Shown: one piece after another, positions 18,669 through 27,630 of the stretch
Position numbering within the stretch: the first letter of the stretch is position 1
How the letters are laid out: the number at the start of each line of letters is the position of its first letter
NCBI GenBank assembly: GCA_015056565.1
Contig: SVGB01000024.1
Coordinates: 1 to 38,706 of the forward strand
Origin: Butyrivibrio sp.
GTDB taxonomy: Bacteria; Bacillota; Clostridia; Lachnospirales; Lachnospiraceae
DNA length: 38,706 nt
Direction of reading: 5' to 3'
The notes under the pieces: model-generated
Seen by the model: the letters and a program-made list of their open reading frames with translations, nothing else
Told to the model about the DNA's origin: nothing
Database searches by the model: none
Made by a program: the position numbers and the translations under genes

Positions 18669-20279
18669 ATGGCAGTTAAGTACATCTTTGTTACAGGAGG
18701 CGTTGTATCAGGTCTTGGAAAGGGTATCACCGCTGCGTCGCTTGGAAGGCTTTTAAAAGCCCGCGGTTATAAGGTGACAATGCAGAAGTTCGATCCTTAT
18801 ATCAATATCGATCCAGGAACCATGAACCCTGTACAGCACGGAGAGGTTTTCGTAACAGAAGATGGTACTGAGACAGATCTTGACCTTGGTCACTACGAGA
18901 GATTCATCGACGAGAACCTTGACAAGAACTCCAATGTCACAACCGGTAAGATATACTGGTCTGTACTTCAGAAGGAGCGCCGCGGAGATTACGGCGGACG
19001 CACAGTACAGGTCATCCCTCACATCACCAATGAGATAAAGAGCAAGTTCTACAGGAACTTTACAGACGACGACACAAGGATCGCCATCATAGAGGTGGGC
19101 GGAACTGTGGGTGATATCGAGTCCCAGCCTTTCCTTGAGGCCATCAGACAGTTCCAGCACGAGGTGGGACATGAGAATGCAATGCTCATCCTTGTTTCAC
19201 TTATTCCTTACCTTCGCTGCTCACAGGAGATCAAGACCAAGCCTACACAGTCAGCTGTTAAGACCATGCAGGGAATGGGACTTCAGCCAGACGTTATCGT
19301 ATGCAGATCTGAGCTTGAGCTTGATCAGGAGACAAAAGAGAAGATAGCTCTTTTCTGTAATGTTCCAAGCAGCCACGTTCTTAACAACCTTGACCTTGAG
19401 TACCTCTATGAGGCTCCTCTTGCAATGGAAAAAGAGCATCTGGCACAGGTAGCATGTGAGTGCCTTGAGCTTGACTGTCCAGAGCCAGACCTTACAGACT
19501 GGAAGGCAATGGTTGACACTCTTTACTCACTTAAGCATGAAGTAAGAGTTGCTCTTGTAGGTAAGTATACACAGCTCCATGACGCTTACATCAGCGTTGT
19601 AGAAGCTTTAAAGCACGGCGGTATCTCCAATCAGACTGCTGTAGATATCAAGTGGGTTGATTCAGAAGAAGTAACAGAGGACAACGTAGCAGAGATCCTT
19701 TCAGATGTTGACGGTCTCATTGTTCCTGGAGGATTTGGTGATCGTGGTATCGAGGGCATGATAACAGCAATCAAGTATGCCCGTGAGAATGACCTCCCTT
19801 ACCTTGGACTTTGCCTTGGAATGCAGCTTGCTATCGTTGAGTTTGCAAGAGATGTTGTTGGATATGCAGATGCTCACTCAATCGAGTTTGATCCAAACAC
19901 ACAGCATCCTATGATAGCTCTTTTACCAGATCAGAATGGTGTTGAGGATATCGGAGGAACTCTCCGTCTTGGTTCATATCCTTGCGTACTTGACAAGGAT
20001 TCCAAGGCCTATGAGCTCTTTGGCTCAGAGAACATTACAGAGCGTCACCGTCACAGATATGAGGTAAACAACGACTACCGTAACGTTCTTGTTCAGCACG
20101 GCATGAAGCTCTGTGGAATGTCACCAGATGGAAGAATTGTTGAGATGATCGAGCTTCCTTCAAACCACTTCCACATGGCTACCCAGGCTCATCCGGAACT
20201 TAAGAGCCGTCCTAACAGACCACATCCTTTATTCTCAGGATTTATCAAGGCGTCTCTTGAGCACGAGAATAACAGATAA
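18669..20279 (+). CDS. pyrG: CTP synthase
   Basis: 536 residues, the normal length. The start at 18669 follows the RBS GGGAGGA (18652-18658) and gives the canonical N-terminus [19 protein letters not shown]. The frame stays open upstream into the ftsH region, but that part is not protein-like. The amidoligase domain carries the P-loop and the [21 protein letters not shown] segment. The C-terminal glutamine amidotransferase has the nucleophile Cys in [10 protein letters not shown] and the His-Glu pair in [10 protein letters not shown]. It converts UTP, ATP and glutamine to CTP, the last step of pyrimidine nucleotide synthesis. It is monocistronic, with a promoter on one side and a terminator on the other. 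Confidence 0.97.
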   Translation: MAVKYIFVTGGVVSGLGKGITAASLGRLLKARGYKVTMQKFDPYINIDPGTMNPVQHGEVFVTEDGTETDLDLGHYERFIDENLDKNSNVTTGKIYWSVLQKERRGDYGGRTVQVIPHITNEIKSKFYRNFTDDDTRIAIIEVGGTVGDIESQPFLEAIRQFQHEVGHENAMLILVSLIPYLRCSQEIKTKPTQSAVKTMQGMGLQPDVIVCRSELELDQETKEKIALFCNVPSSHVLNNLDLEYLYEAPLAMEKEHLAQVACECLELDCPEPDLTDWKAMVDTLYSLKHEVRVALVGKYTQLHDAYISVVEALKHGGISNQTAVDIKWVDSEEVTEDNVAEILSDVDGLIVPGGFGDRGIEGMITAIKYARENDLPYLGLCLGMQLAIVEFARDVVGYADAHSIEFDPNTQHPMIALLPDQNGVEDIGGTLRLGSYPCVLDKDSKAYELFGSENITERHRHRYEVNNDYRNVLVQHGMKLCGMSPDGRIVEMIELPSNHFHMATQAHPELKSRPNRPHPLFSGFIKASLEHENNR

Positions 20280-20323
20280 AAATATTCATTAAACCGATAA
20301 AGGTTATAGAAATTTTATAAAGG

Positions 20324-20353
20324 CGCGGAGTGCTAAACTCCGCGTCTTTTTTT
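20324..20353 (+). terminator. Intrinsic terminator of pyrG
   Basis: An 8-bp GC-rich stem, CGCGGAGT with ACTCCGCG (20324-20331 and 20337-20344), closes a 5-base loop and is followed by TCTTTTTTT. It starts 45 bases after the pyrG stop. Confidence 0.9.
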
Positions 20354-20365
20354 CCTCTTAAAGAT

Positions 20366-20423
20366 CACCAAAACGTTTGAAATCCTCTTATAATTCAGCG
20401 TTTTGGTGGTTTTTGTGTATAAT
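20366..20423 (+). promoter_or_regulatory. uvrC promoter region with a 10-bp inverted repeat
   Basis: CACCAAAACG (20366-20375) and CGTTTTGGTG (20399-20408) form a perfect 10-bp inverted repeat with a 23-base spacer. TATAAT follows at 20418-20423, which predicts a start at about 20430, the A of the uvrC ATG. The repeat could be an operator over the promoter, or a weak second terminator because TTTTT follows its right arm. Confidence 0.5.
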
Positions 20424-20429
20424 AAGAGT

Positions 20430-22298
20430 ATGTTTGACATAAAAGAAGAGCTTAAAAAACTTCCCAATAAGCCGGGAGTATATATAATGCATGATGAAAA
20501 CGACACCATCATGTACGTGGGCAAGGCCATCAATCTTCACAGCCGTGTGAGGAGTTATTTTCGTGCCAATATTGGAAGGGGTCCTCAGATCGACCAGATG
20601 GTGAGGCAGATAGCCAGGTTTGAGTACATAGTCACTGACTCAGAGCTTGAGGCTCTGGTTCTTGAAAATAACCTGATAAAGGAACACTGCCCCAGGTACA
20701 ACACTCTTTTAAAGGATGACAAGACTTATCCTTATATTAAGGTGACAGTATCAGAGGATTATCCAAGGATTCTTTTCTCACGTCTTATGAAAAAAGACAA
20801 GTCCAGATACTTCGGGCCATTCACCAGCGCTGCAGCAGTTAAGGACACCATAGAGCTTATCAATAAACTATATGGCCTTCGGACCTGTAACCGGGTCCTT
20901 CCAAGGGACATCGGCCTTGAGAGACCCTGTCTTAACTATCACATGAAGCAGTGCTGCGGGCCTTGCACTGGAGAGATTTCCAAGGAAGAGTACCGGGAGA
21001 GGATAGACAAGGCACTGGAGTTTTTAAATGGCAACTATGCTCTGATCCTCAATGATTTGCAGCAGAAGATGGAAAAAGCTTCTGAGGAGCTGGATTTTGA
21101 GAATGCTGCAAGGTACAGGGACCTTTTGGCATCTGTTAAAGTGGTGGCACAGAAGCAGAAGATGACTGACTCTTCAATGGAAGATAAGGATATCCTTGCA
21201 ATTGCTTCTGACGACAAGGATGCGGTCATCCAGGTTTTCTTTGTGCGTGACGGACGTCTTATTGGCAGAGAGCATTTTTATATGACCCATGTATCTGAGA
21301 ATCCACAGAGCGAGATCCTGATGAACTTTGTTAAGCAGTTCTATGCTGGAACGCCCTTCATTCCCAGAGAACTTCTTTTGCCAGAGCCCATTGAGGACAT
21401 GGATATTATCGAGAAGTGGCTGACCCAGAGAAAGGGCAGCAGGGTTTACATCTCTGTTCCAGAGAGGGGGCAGAAGGAAAAGCTCATGGAGCTTGCAGCA
21501 CAGAATGCCCAGCTTGTCTTGTCCAAGGATAAAGAGAGGATAAAGAGAGAAGAGGGCAGGACCATAGGAGCCGTCAAGGAAATTGAAAAGCTCCTTGGTA
21601 TAAAGGGCCTTAACAGAATGGAGGCCTATGATATATCAAATATCAGCGGCTTTGCCAATGTTGGCTCCATGGTTGTCTATGAAAAGGGCAAGCCAAAAAG
21701 AAGTGACTACAGGAAGTTCAGGATAAAGACTGTTTCAGGACCTGACGACTACGCCTGCATGCACGAGGTTCTGACCAGAAGGCTCCTTCATGGAATTGAA
21801 GAAAGGCAGGAGCTGGAGGTAAGAGACATTGATGCCAGGTACGGAAGCTTTACCAAGTTCCCGGATCTGATCCTTATGGACGGCGGACGAGGACAGGTCA
21901 ACATCTGTCTGCAGGTCCTTGACGAACTTGGCATAAAGATCCCTGTCTGCGGAATGGTCAAGGACGACAACCACAGAACAAGAGGCCTTTACTTTAACAA
22001 TGTGGAGCTTCCTATAGATACCAGGTCAGAGGGATTTAAGCTGATCACAAGGATACAGGATGAGGCTCACAGATTTGCTATTGAGTACCACAGATCTCTT
22101 CGAAGCAAGTCCCAGGTAAAGAGCTCTCTTGATGACATCCCGGGAATTGGACCAGCCAGAAGAAAGGCTCTTATGAGGAGCTTTAAATCTATAGAAGATA
22201 TCAAAAATGCCAGCGTGGAAGACCTTGCAAAGGTGCCGGATATTCCTGAAAGAACTGCCAGGGAGATCTACGATTTCTTTCATCCTGAAAATGTTTGA
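20430..22298 (+). CDS. uvrC: Excinuclease ABC subunit C
   Basis: 622 residues, normal for UvrC. In order: GIY-YIG nuclease domain ([10 protein letters not shown] and [17 protein letters not shown]), UVR motif ([15 protein letters not shown]), UvrC RNase H-like nuclease domain ([28 protein letters not shown]) and a C-terminal helix-hairpin-helix pair ([15 protein letters not shown]). It makes the 3' and 5' incisions in nucleotide excision repair with UvrA and UvrB. The start at 20430 gives the family-typical [18 protein letters not shown]. There is no Shine-Dalgarno sequence, and a TATAAT box ends 7 bases upstream, so the message may be leaderless. A frame extension with TTG at 20403 lies inside the promoter. 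Confidence 0.95.
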   Translation: MFDIKEELKKLPNKPGVYIMHDENDTIMYVGKAINLHSRVRSYFRANIGRGPQIDQMVRQIARFEYIVTDSELEALVLENNLIKEHCPRYNTLLKDDKTYPYIKVTVSEDYPRILFSRLMKKDKSRYFGPFTSAAAVKDTIELINKLYGLRTCNRVLPRDIGLERPCLNYHMKQCCGPCTGEISKEEYRERIDKALEFLNGNYALILNDLQQKMEKASEELDFENAARYRDLLASVKVVAQKQKMTDSSMEDKDILAIASDDKDAVIQVFFVRDGRLIGREHFYMTHVSENPQSEILMNFVKQFYAGTPFIPRELLLPEPIEDMDIIEKWLTQRKGSRVYISVPERGQKEKLMELAAQNAQLVLSKDKERIKREEGRTIGAVKEIEKLLGIKGLNRMEAYDISNISGFANVGSMVVYEKGKPKRSDYRKFRIKTVSGPDDYACMHEVLTRRLLHGIEERQELEVRDIDARYGSFTKFPDLILMDGGRGQVNICLQVLDELGIKIPVCGMVKDDNHRTRGLYFNNVELPIDTRSEGFKLITRIQDEAHRFAIEYHRSLRSKSQVKSSLDDIPGIGPARRKALMRSFKSIEDIKNASVEDLAKVPDIPERTAREIYDFFHPENV

Positions 22299-22348
22299 AC
22301 ATAAAACTCTTCTATGATAATATGAAGGCGTTGTATATGGAACATATA
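22295..22348 (+). promoter_or_regulatory. Candidate promoter and leader hairpin of the hprK cluster
   Basis: TTGAAC (22295-22300), overlapping the uvrC stop, is followed after 17 bases by TAATAT (22318-22323). The predicted start is near 22330. A small hairpin, TATATG-GAA-CATATA (22334-22348), would lie at the 5' end of the message. A CTTCTAT/ATAGAAG pairing around it is an alternative fold. Confidence 0.45.
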
Positions 22349-22370
22349 GAAGTCAGGGGGCAAAAAACCT

Positions 22371-23315
22371 ATGTCTAGTGTAAGTTTAAAGAGTATTATC
22401 GAGAAACAGAAACTGGAAAACCTTACACCTGAACTTGATATTAAAAAGATCAGGATAAGCCAGCCGGATATCAACAGACCAGCGCTTCAGCTGGCAGGAT
22501 ATTTTGAGCACTTTGAGGCCACAAGATTACAGGTTATCGGTTTCGTTGAATACACATATATGGAGTCTCTTCCTTCAGAAAAGAAGGAAAAGATGTACAG
22601 GGAATTCTTATCCTTTGACATTCCTGGCGTCGTATTCTGCAGAGACTTAACTCCTGATCCACTATTTGTAAAGATTGCTGTTGAGGAGAAGGTTCCGGTT
22701 CTTATAACCAAGAAATCAACTTCTGCTTTTACTGCTGAGATCATCAGATGGCTCAATGTCAAGCTTGCTCCATGTATTTCCATCCACGGCGTTTTAGTGG
22801 ATGTCTATGGTGTAGGTGTTCTTATTACAGGTGAGAGCGGAATTGGTAAGTCTGAGACTGCCATAGAGCTCATCAAGAGAGGACATCGTCTTGTATCAGA
22901 CGACGTTGTTGAGATCAGAAGAGTCAGTGAGGAGACCCTTATTGGTTCGGCTCCTGATATCACCAAGCACTTTATCGAGATGCGCGGCGTGGGAATCATT
23001 GATGTCAAGACACTTTACGGCGTATCGAGTGTAAGAGAGACCCAGAACATCGACCTTGTTATCAAGCTTGAGGACTGGGACAAGGATAAAGAGTACGACA
23101 GACTTGGACTTGAGGAAGAGTACACAGAGTACCTTGGAAACAAGGTAGTGTGCCACAGGATCCCTATTCGTCCAGGTAGAAACCTGGCTGTTATCTGTGA
23201 GTCTGCTGCTGTTAACCACAGACAGAAGGCAATGGGCTACAATGCAGCTCAGGAGCTTTACAACAGAGTTCAGAATTCTCTTGCAAGAAGGAGAAGCGAC
23301 GAGGACGACGAGTAA
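22371..23315 (+). CDS. hprK: HPr kinase/phosphorylase
   Basis: 314 residues, standard length. The C-terminal catalytic domain has the P-loop GESGIGKSETA, then GHRLVSDDVVEI and the signature MRGVGIIDVKTLYG near residue 205. The enzyme phosphorylates or dephosphorylates Ser46 of HPr and Crh according to ATP, phosphate and glycolytic intermediates, and so sets catabolite repression by CcpA in Firmicutes. Its likely substrate is the HPr-like protein at the far end of this same cluster, which keeps Ser46. The start codon ATG has only a G-rich RBS (CAGGGGG) at rather long spacing. Confidence 0.96.
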   Translation: MSSVSLKSIIEKQKLENLTPELDIKKIRISQPDINRPALQLAGYFEHFEATRLQVIGFVEYTYMESLPSEKKEKMYREFLSFDIPGVVFCRDLTPDPLFVKIAVEEKVPVLITKKSTSAFTAEIIRWLNVKLAPCISIHGVLVDVYGVGVLITGESGIGKSETAIELIKRGHRLVSDDVVEIRRVSEETLIGSAPDITKHFIEMRGVGIIDVKTLYGVSSVRETQNIDLVIKLEDWDKDKEYDRLGLEEEYTEYLGNKVVCHRIPIRPGRNLAVICESAAVNHRQKAMGYNAAQELYNRVQNSLARRRSDEDDE

Positions 23316-23345
23316 AAACAATTAATTATAGAAAAGAGGTTTAGT

Positions 23346-24281
23346 ATGGCAAGATACGTATTTGGGGCAGATGTAGGAGGAACAACAGTTAAGATCGGTC
23401 TTCTTACAGAGACTGGTGAAAAGGTGGATTTCTGGGAGATCCCCACAAGAACTGAGGATCACGGATCACAGATTATTCCTGATATCGCTGAATCCATCAG
23501 AGCCAAGATGAAAGAAAAAGGCATTGAGGACACTCAGGTTGTGGGAGCCGGTGTTGGTGTTCCTGGTGCTGTTAATGCTGATGGTGTCTGCTATCAGGCA
23601 GTTAACCTTGGATGGGAAAAGGTTAATGTTGTAAACGAGCTTCATTCAAAATTAAAACTCCCTGTTAAGGCTGGTAATGATGCCAACGTTGCAGCTCTTG
23701 GAGAAGCATGGAAGGGCGGCGGACAGGGCTACAAGAACCTCTGCCTTGTAACACTTGGAACAGGTGTTGGCGGTGGTATCATCGTAGAAGGAAATCTTTT
23801 ATCAGGCGCCAAGGGTTCAGGCGGAGAGATTGGACATATCCACCTTGTTGATGATGAGCCAGAGACCTGCGGATGCGGCAATCACGGATGCTTCGAGATG
23901 TACGCAAGCGCAACAGGTGCTGTAAGGATTGCCAAAAGAGTTCTTGCTGCAACTACAGAGGACAGCGTCCTTCGCGGCAAAGATTTCGAGTGCAGAGATA
24001 TCTTCGACGCAGCTAAGGCTGGAGATAAGGTAGCAAAAGAGTGCGCTGAGAAGTATGGATACTATCTTGGAAAGGGCATCGCAATAGTTGCTTCAGTTAC
24101 AAATCCTGAGATCATCGTTCTTGGCGGCGGTGTTTCAAAGGCTGGCGACATGCTCTTTGACCTTCTTATGCCAAGCTTCAAGAAATATGTATTCCCAGGC
24201 TGCGGCGATGCTAAGTTTGCTCTGGCTAAGCTGGGCAACGATGCAGGCGTATTTGGAGCTGCACGCCTTGTTATTGGTTAA
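23346..24281 (+). CDS. ROK-family glucokinase
   Basis: 311 residues, RBS AAGAGG before the ATG. The N-terminal phosphate-binding loop reads FGADVGGTTVKIGLL; catalytic NDANVAALGEAW and LGTGVGGGII follow. The ROK zinc site is EIGHIHLVDD then CGCGNHGCFEMYAS. This pattern is the usual glucokinase group (GlcK), making glucose-6-phosphate from glucose and ATP; other hexoses cannot be excluded. It sits between hprK and murB, a place not occupied in the most common arrangement of this cluster known to me, so glucose phosphorylation may be coordinated with the catabolite control genes. Spacing of 30 and 12 bases to its neighbours suggests co-transcription. Confidence 0.9.
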   Translation: MARYVFGADVGGTTVKIGLLTETGEKVDFWEIPTRTEDHGSQIIPDIAESIRAKMKEKGIEDTQVVGAGVGVPGAVNADGVCYQAVNLGWEKVNVVNELHSKLKLPVKAGNDANVAALGEAWKGGGQGYKNLCLVTLGTGVGGGIIVEGNLLSGAKGSGGEIGHIHLVDDEPETCGCGNHGCFEMYASATGAVRIAKRVLAATTEDSVLRGKDFECRDIFDAAKAGDKVAKECAEKYGYYLGKGIAIVASVTNPEIIVLGGGVSKAGDMLFDLLMPSFKKYVFPGCGDAKFALAKLGNDAGVFGAARLVIG

Positions 24282-24293
24282 AGAGGATTTGCG

Positions 24294-25205
24294 TTGAATA
24301 GTGAAGTAATAGAGGGACTAAAAGAACTGGTTCCAGAAAAAGATATAATAATAGATGAACTTATGAGCAGGCACACCACCTTTAGGACTGGTGGGCCTGC
24401 CAGCTTATTTTTACGGCCAGAAGATGAGGAAGGGGCTCTTAAGGCTGTCAGGTACTTAAGGCAGAAGGGTCAGCCTTTCTTTATCCTTGGTAATGGCAGT
24501 AACCTTCTTGTTTCTGATAAAGGGTACCACGGAGTTATCATCTCCCTTGAGAATTTAAATGATCTTAGGATCGAAGATGATACCGCTGTGGTGGCAGAGG
24601 CAGGAGTTCTTAACTCAGCAATTGCTTCTTTGGCAAGGGACAACAGCCTGTCTGGATTTGAGTTTGCAGCTGGGATTCCTGGAACCATCGGAGGTGCCAT
24701 GATCATGAACGCCGGAGCCTACGGCGGGGAGATGAAGGACATTACAGAGAGCGTAAGAGTCATTTCTCCAGACGGGGGAATTGATATCATCCCAGGTTCT
24801 GACTGCGGCTTTGGCTACAGAACCAGCGCCCTTAAACGCGGAGGCTTTGTAGTAACCAGTGCAAAGCTCAAACTCTCAAAGGGAGATTCGGAAGCTATAG
24901 CTGCTACCATGAAAGAGCTTGCACTTAAAAGAAAAGAAAAACAGCCCCTTGAGTACCCAAGCGCAGGGTCAACATTTAAGAGACCAGAGGGGCACTTCGC
25001 AGGAAAGCTCATTGAGGATGCAGGCCTTCGCGGTTTCACCGTTGGCGGAGCCCAGGTATCGGAGAAGCACTGCGGCTTTGTGATCAACAAGGACAACGCC
25101 ACTTCTGCAGATATCTACAATCTGATCCTTGAAGTTAAGAAAAGAGTTTTTGCAGCATCAGGAGTAACACTGGAACCCGAAGTTATAATGCTTGGCGATT
25201 TCTGA
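24294..25205 (+). CDS. murB: UDP-N-acetylenolpyruvoylglucosamine reductase
   Basis: 303 residues, starting with TTG at 24294 behind AAGAGGA. FAD-binding motifs ILGNGSNLLVSDKGYHGVI and GFEFAAGIPGTIGGAMIMNA are clear, with FGYRTSALKRG and the catalytic serine segment PSAGSTFKRPEGHFAGKLIE typical of the type II enzyme. It reduces UDP-GlcNAc-enolpyruvate to UDP-MurNAc with NADPH, the second committed step of peptidoglycan precursor synthesis. Linkage to rapZ and whiA is common in Clostridia. The weak TTG start may tune its level. Confidence 0.95.
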   Translation: MNSEVIEGLKELVPEKDIIIDELMSRHTTFRTGGPASLFLRPEDEEGALKAVRYLRQKGQPFFILGNGSNLLVSDKGYHGVIISLENLNDLRIEDDTAVVAEAGVLNSAIASLARDNSLSGFEFAAGIPGTIGGAMIMNAGAYGGEMKDITESVRVISPDGGIDIIPGSDCGFGYRTSALKRGGFVVTSAKLKLSKGDSEAIAATMKELALKRKEKQPLEYPSAGSTFKRPEGHFAGKLIEDAGLRGFTVGGAQVSEKHCGFVINKDNATSADIYNLILEVKKRVFAASGVTLEPEVIMLGDF

Positions 25206-25266
25206 TCCTGTTACTTATTGTTTTGCCTTGGAAAAGGTGAACTTCATTACTGGAAGGAAGTGCATA

Positions 25267-26136
25267 ATGCGATTCGTCATTGTTACTGGAATGAGCGGTG
25301 GGGGTAAGGCCACTGCAATACATATGCTGGAGGATGCAGGTTTTTATTGCGTTGATAATCTGCCAGTTTCTCTCATTGAGAAATTTACAGAACTAATTTC
25401 CATGCCCGACAGCGAGATCACCAAGGTGGTCCTGGGAGTTGACGCAAGGGCTGGCCAGAGCTTTGAGGGTGTGGCAGGTATCATTGACTCCCTCAAGAAA
25501 AGAGGAACTCCTGTTGAAGTTCTTTTCATGGACTGCAATGACCAGACTCTTATCAAAAGATATAAAGAGACAAGACGTATCCACCCCATGAATGCAGTTG
25601 GCGACAGGCTTGAGGATGGAATTGCCAAGGAGAGAGAGGTTCTTTCTGAGATAAAGAAGAAAGCTGACTACGTCATTGACACCTCAAACCTTCTTACAAG
25701 AGAACTCAAAGAAGAGCTGGACAGGATCTTTGTAAAGAACGAAGGATACAACTCTCTTATGATAAATGTTCTCTCCTTTGGCTTTAAGCATGGGATACCA
25801 TCAGATGCGGACCTTGTTTTTGACGTGAGATTTTTACCAAACCCATATTATATAGATGAATTAAAGCATCAGACTGGAAATGACAAACCGGTTCAGGACT
25901 ACGTCAAGAGCTTTCCTGCCTGTCAGGAATTTGTGGACAAGCTCACAGACATGCTGGCGTTTCTTATTCCGGGATATGTCAAGGAGGGCAAGTATCAGCT
26001 GGTGGTGGCGATCGGATGTACCGGAGGCCAGCATAGAAGCGTTACTATAGCCAATGAGCTTTATGAGAGACTAAAGGGTCTTGGAGGAAACTTTGGGCTT
26101 AAGCTTACTCATAGAGATGTGAAAGATGCCAGGTGA
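25267..26136 (+). CDS. rapZ: RapZ/YvcJ-family nucleotide-binding protein
   Basis: 289 residues from the ATG at 25267, chosen because GGAAGGAAG lies 6 bases upstream and the product begins MRFVIVTGMSGGGK. The longer frame from 25192 is not conserved-looking. The P-loop is GMSGGGKATA: the residue after the Walker lysine is Ala15, where Ser or Thr is usual. Later conserved segments include GVDARAGQSF, SFGFKHGIPSDADLVFDVRFLPNPYY and the C-terminal CTGGQHRSVTIANEL. In enterobacteria RapZ senses and binds sRNA in glucosamine-6-phosphate control; in Firmicutes YvcJ hydrolyses GTP and its role is less clear. It is adjacent to murB and whiA as usual. Confidence 0.93.
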   Translation: MRFVIVTGMSGGGKATAIHMLEDAGFYCVDNLPVSLIEKFTELISMPDSEITKVVLGVDARAGQSFEGVAGIIDSLKKRGTPVEVLFMDCNDQTLIKRYKETRRIHPMNAVGDRLEDGIAKEREVLSEIKKKADYVIDTSNLLTRELKEELDRIFVKNEGYNSLMINVLSFGFKHGIPSDADLVFDVRFLPNPYYIDELKHQTGNDKPVQDYVKSFPACQEFVDKLTDMLAFLIPGYVKEGKYQLVVAIGCTGGQHRSVTIANELYERLKGLGGNFGLKLTHRDVKDAR

Positions 26137-26139
26137 GAT

Positions 26140-27084
26140 ATGTCTTTTTCTGCAGAAGTGAAAGAGGAGCTTCTTGGACACACCGCTAATACCAGACATT
26201 GCCAGCTTGCTGGCATAGCTGCCATTATTACCAGCATAGGTTATGTGGGTGAGCTGGAGGGCGGAGGAAAGGCGCTTTATTTGCTTTCCGACAACGCTCA
26301 GGTACTGAGAAAGCTCTTTACATTATTTAAAAAAGCATTTAATATAGTTACTAGCATTTTGGAAGACGTGCCTGAGGTGCGCGTCGGAGGGCGTATTTAC
26401 AGCCCGGCCCTTACAGATGAGGGACAGGTAGAAGCTGTTTTGATGGCCACAAGGCTCATGGACAAGGATGGAAACATCAGAGACTTTGGAGAGGGAGCAA
26501 GCCCTCAGGTCGTCAAGAATTCCTGCTGCAAGAGAGCGTTTTTGAGAGATGCGTTCCTTTGCACCGGCTCCATAAGCGACCCCAACAAGGGTTATCACAT
26601 GGAGTTTGTCTGCAATCATGAAGGACAGGCAATGCTACTTAAGAACCTGATCGAGAGCTTTGATATAGAGGCACGTATAGTACAGAGGAAAAAGTACCAT
26701 GTTCTTTATATCAAGGAAGGTGCAGGCATTGTAGATCTTCTCAATATCATGGAAGCGCCAATAAGCCTTATGAATCTGGAGAATCTTCGGATCGTTAAGG
26801 AGATGCGCAATTCCATCAACAGAAAGGTCAACTGTGAGGTGGCCAATATCACCAAGACAGTCAATGCAGCCACCAAGCAGATAGAGGATATAACCTTAAT
26901 CAGAGACCAGATGGGCTTTAAGGGTCTTCCTGATAATCTTCGGGAAATGGCTGAGGTGAGGTTGGAACATCCTGATGCAACATTAATGGAATTGGGGAAG
27001 TTTTTGGATCCGCCTGTTGGGAAGTCTGGAGTTAACCACAGACTGCGTAAGCTATCGGAGCTTGCGGACAGGATGCGATTGTAA
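26140..27084 (+). CDS. whiA: WhiA-type DNA-binding protein
   Basis: 314 residues, ATG 3 bases after the rapZ stop with GGTGAGAT as RBS. The N-terminus MSFSAEVKEELLGH and CQLAGIAAIITSIGYV belong to the LAGLIDADG-like part; KNSCCKRAFLRDAFLCTGSI and DPNKGYHMEF follow. The C-terminal helix-turn-helix covers LREMAEVRLEHPDATLMELG and PPVGKSGVNHRLRKLSELAD. WhiA is a transcription factor for sporulation in actinomycetes and affects division and chromosome segregation in Bacillus. The yvcK gene that often stands between rapZ and whiA is absent. Confidence 0.95.
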   Translation: MSFSAEVKEELLGHTANTRHCQLAGIAAIITSIGYVGELEGGGKALYLLSDNAQVLRKLFTLFKKAFNIVTSILEDVPEVRVGGRIYSPALTDEGQVEAVLMATRLMDKDGNIRDFGEGASPQVVKNSCCKRAFLRDAFLCTGSISDPNKGYHMEFVCNHEGQAMLLKNLIESFDIEARIVQRKKYHVLYIKEGAGIVDLLNIMEAPISLMNLENLRIVKEMRNSINRKVNCEVANITKTVNAATKQIEDITLIRDQMGFKGLPDNLREMAEVRLEHPDATLMELGKFLDPPVGKSGVNHRLRKLSELADRMRL

Positions 27085-27096
27085 AAGGAGGATATT

Positions 27097-27360
27097 ATGA
27101 TCACAAAATCTATCGAAATCAAGCTGCCAAGAGGACTTGAAGCAAGACCTGTAGCTGAGCTTGTTCAGCTTGCCAGCAAGTATGAGAGCACAGTTCACAT
27201 CGAGGCTCAGTCCAAGAAGGTCAACGCTAAGAGTATCATGGGAATGATGACACTTAACCTCACATCAGGCGAGGCTGTAACTGTAATAGCAGAAGGTTCT
27301 GATGAGGAATCAGCAGTAGCTGATATGGAGAAGTTCTTACAGGGCAACTCACTTAAATAA
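27097..27360 (+). CDS. HPr-family protein with Glu in place of His15 (Crh-like)
   Basis: 87 residues. It has the full HPr fold pattern, but the phosphotransfer motif GLHARP reads GLEARP: residue 15 is Glu, so it cannot accept phosphate from enzyme I in the normal way. The regulatory serine remains, in NAKSIMGMM with Ser46 at the canonical number. That combination is the logic of Bacillus Crh, which has Gln15 and works only as a Ser46-phosphorylated CcpA co-regulator. HprK, the Ser46 kinase, is encoded at the start of the same cluster. It starts 12 bases after whiA with RBS AAAGGAGG and ends the cluster. Calling it ptsH would imply PTS transport, which the sequence argues against. Confidence 0.92.
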   Translation: MITKSIEIKLPRGLEARPVAELVQLASKYESTVHIEAQSKKVNAKSIMGMMTLNLTSGEAVTVIAEGSDEESAVADMEKFLQGNSLK

Positions 27361-27398
27361 TAGATCCGTAAAATAAAAAAGCCCTATAAAAGGGAGGA

Positions 27399-27424
27399 TG
27401 CCAGGTAAGTTTCCTTACCTGGCA
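27399..27424. repeat. Perfect 11-bp hairpin after the HPr-like gene, no U-tract
   Basis: TGCCAGGTAAG and CTTACCTGGCA enclose a 4-base loop. A weaker GCCCT/AAGGG pairing lies just upstream, after an A-rich run. Because no U-tract follows, it is more likely an mRNA 3' stabilising structure or a factor-dependent stop than a classical terminator. Confidence 0.55.
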
Positions 27425-27450
27425 TATTATGAAAAAGTTTTTGTTTGGTA

Positions 27451-27594
27451 TTGTCTTAACTCATCTGACAATATTATATTAACAAGCGGATATGTCTAAA
27501 AGATGATTTGAAGTAACGATTCTTTTAATTAATTATGAACAAATTGTAAACAACGAAAGCCTTAGAAACATCAGTGTTTCTCGGGGCTTTTTTT
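27451..27594 (+). ncRNA. Candidate small RNA with its own promoter and terminator
   Basis: TTGTCT (27451-27456), 17 bases, then TTATAT (27474-27479) form a promoter with a predicted start near 27486. At 27556-27594 a strong terminator follows: AAAGCC/GGCTTT outer and AGAAACA/TGTTTCT inner stems, then seven T residues. No open reading frame of note lies between. A transcript of about 110 bases is predicted. TATTGTC and GACAATA (27450-27456 and 27468-27474) form a dyad over the promoter. The alternative is that only the terminator is real and closes the upstream operon. Confidence 0.35.
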
Positions 27595-27601
27595 AATTAC
27601 G

Positions 27602-27630
27602 TTGAGTACTAATCTGTGTAATGATAAAAT
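27602..27630 (+). promoter_or_regulatory. Promoter of the diguanylate cyclase gene
   Basis: TTGAGT (27602-27607) and TAAAAT (27625-27630) are separated by exactly 17 bases. The predicted start near 27637 is about 34 bases before the chosen ATG at 27671, and the promoter stands directly behind the preceding terminator. This argues against translation starting at the in-frame TTG at 27602, which is the -35 element itself. Confidence 0.6.
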
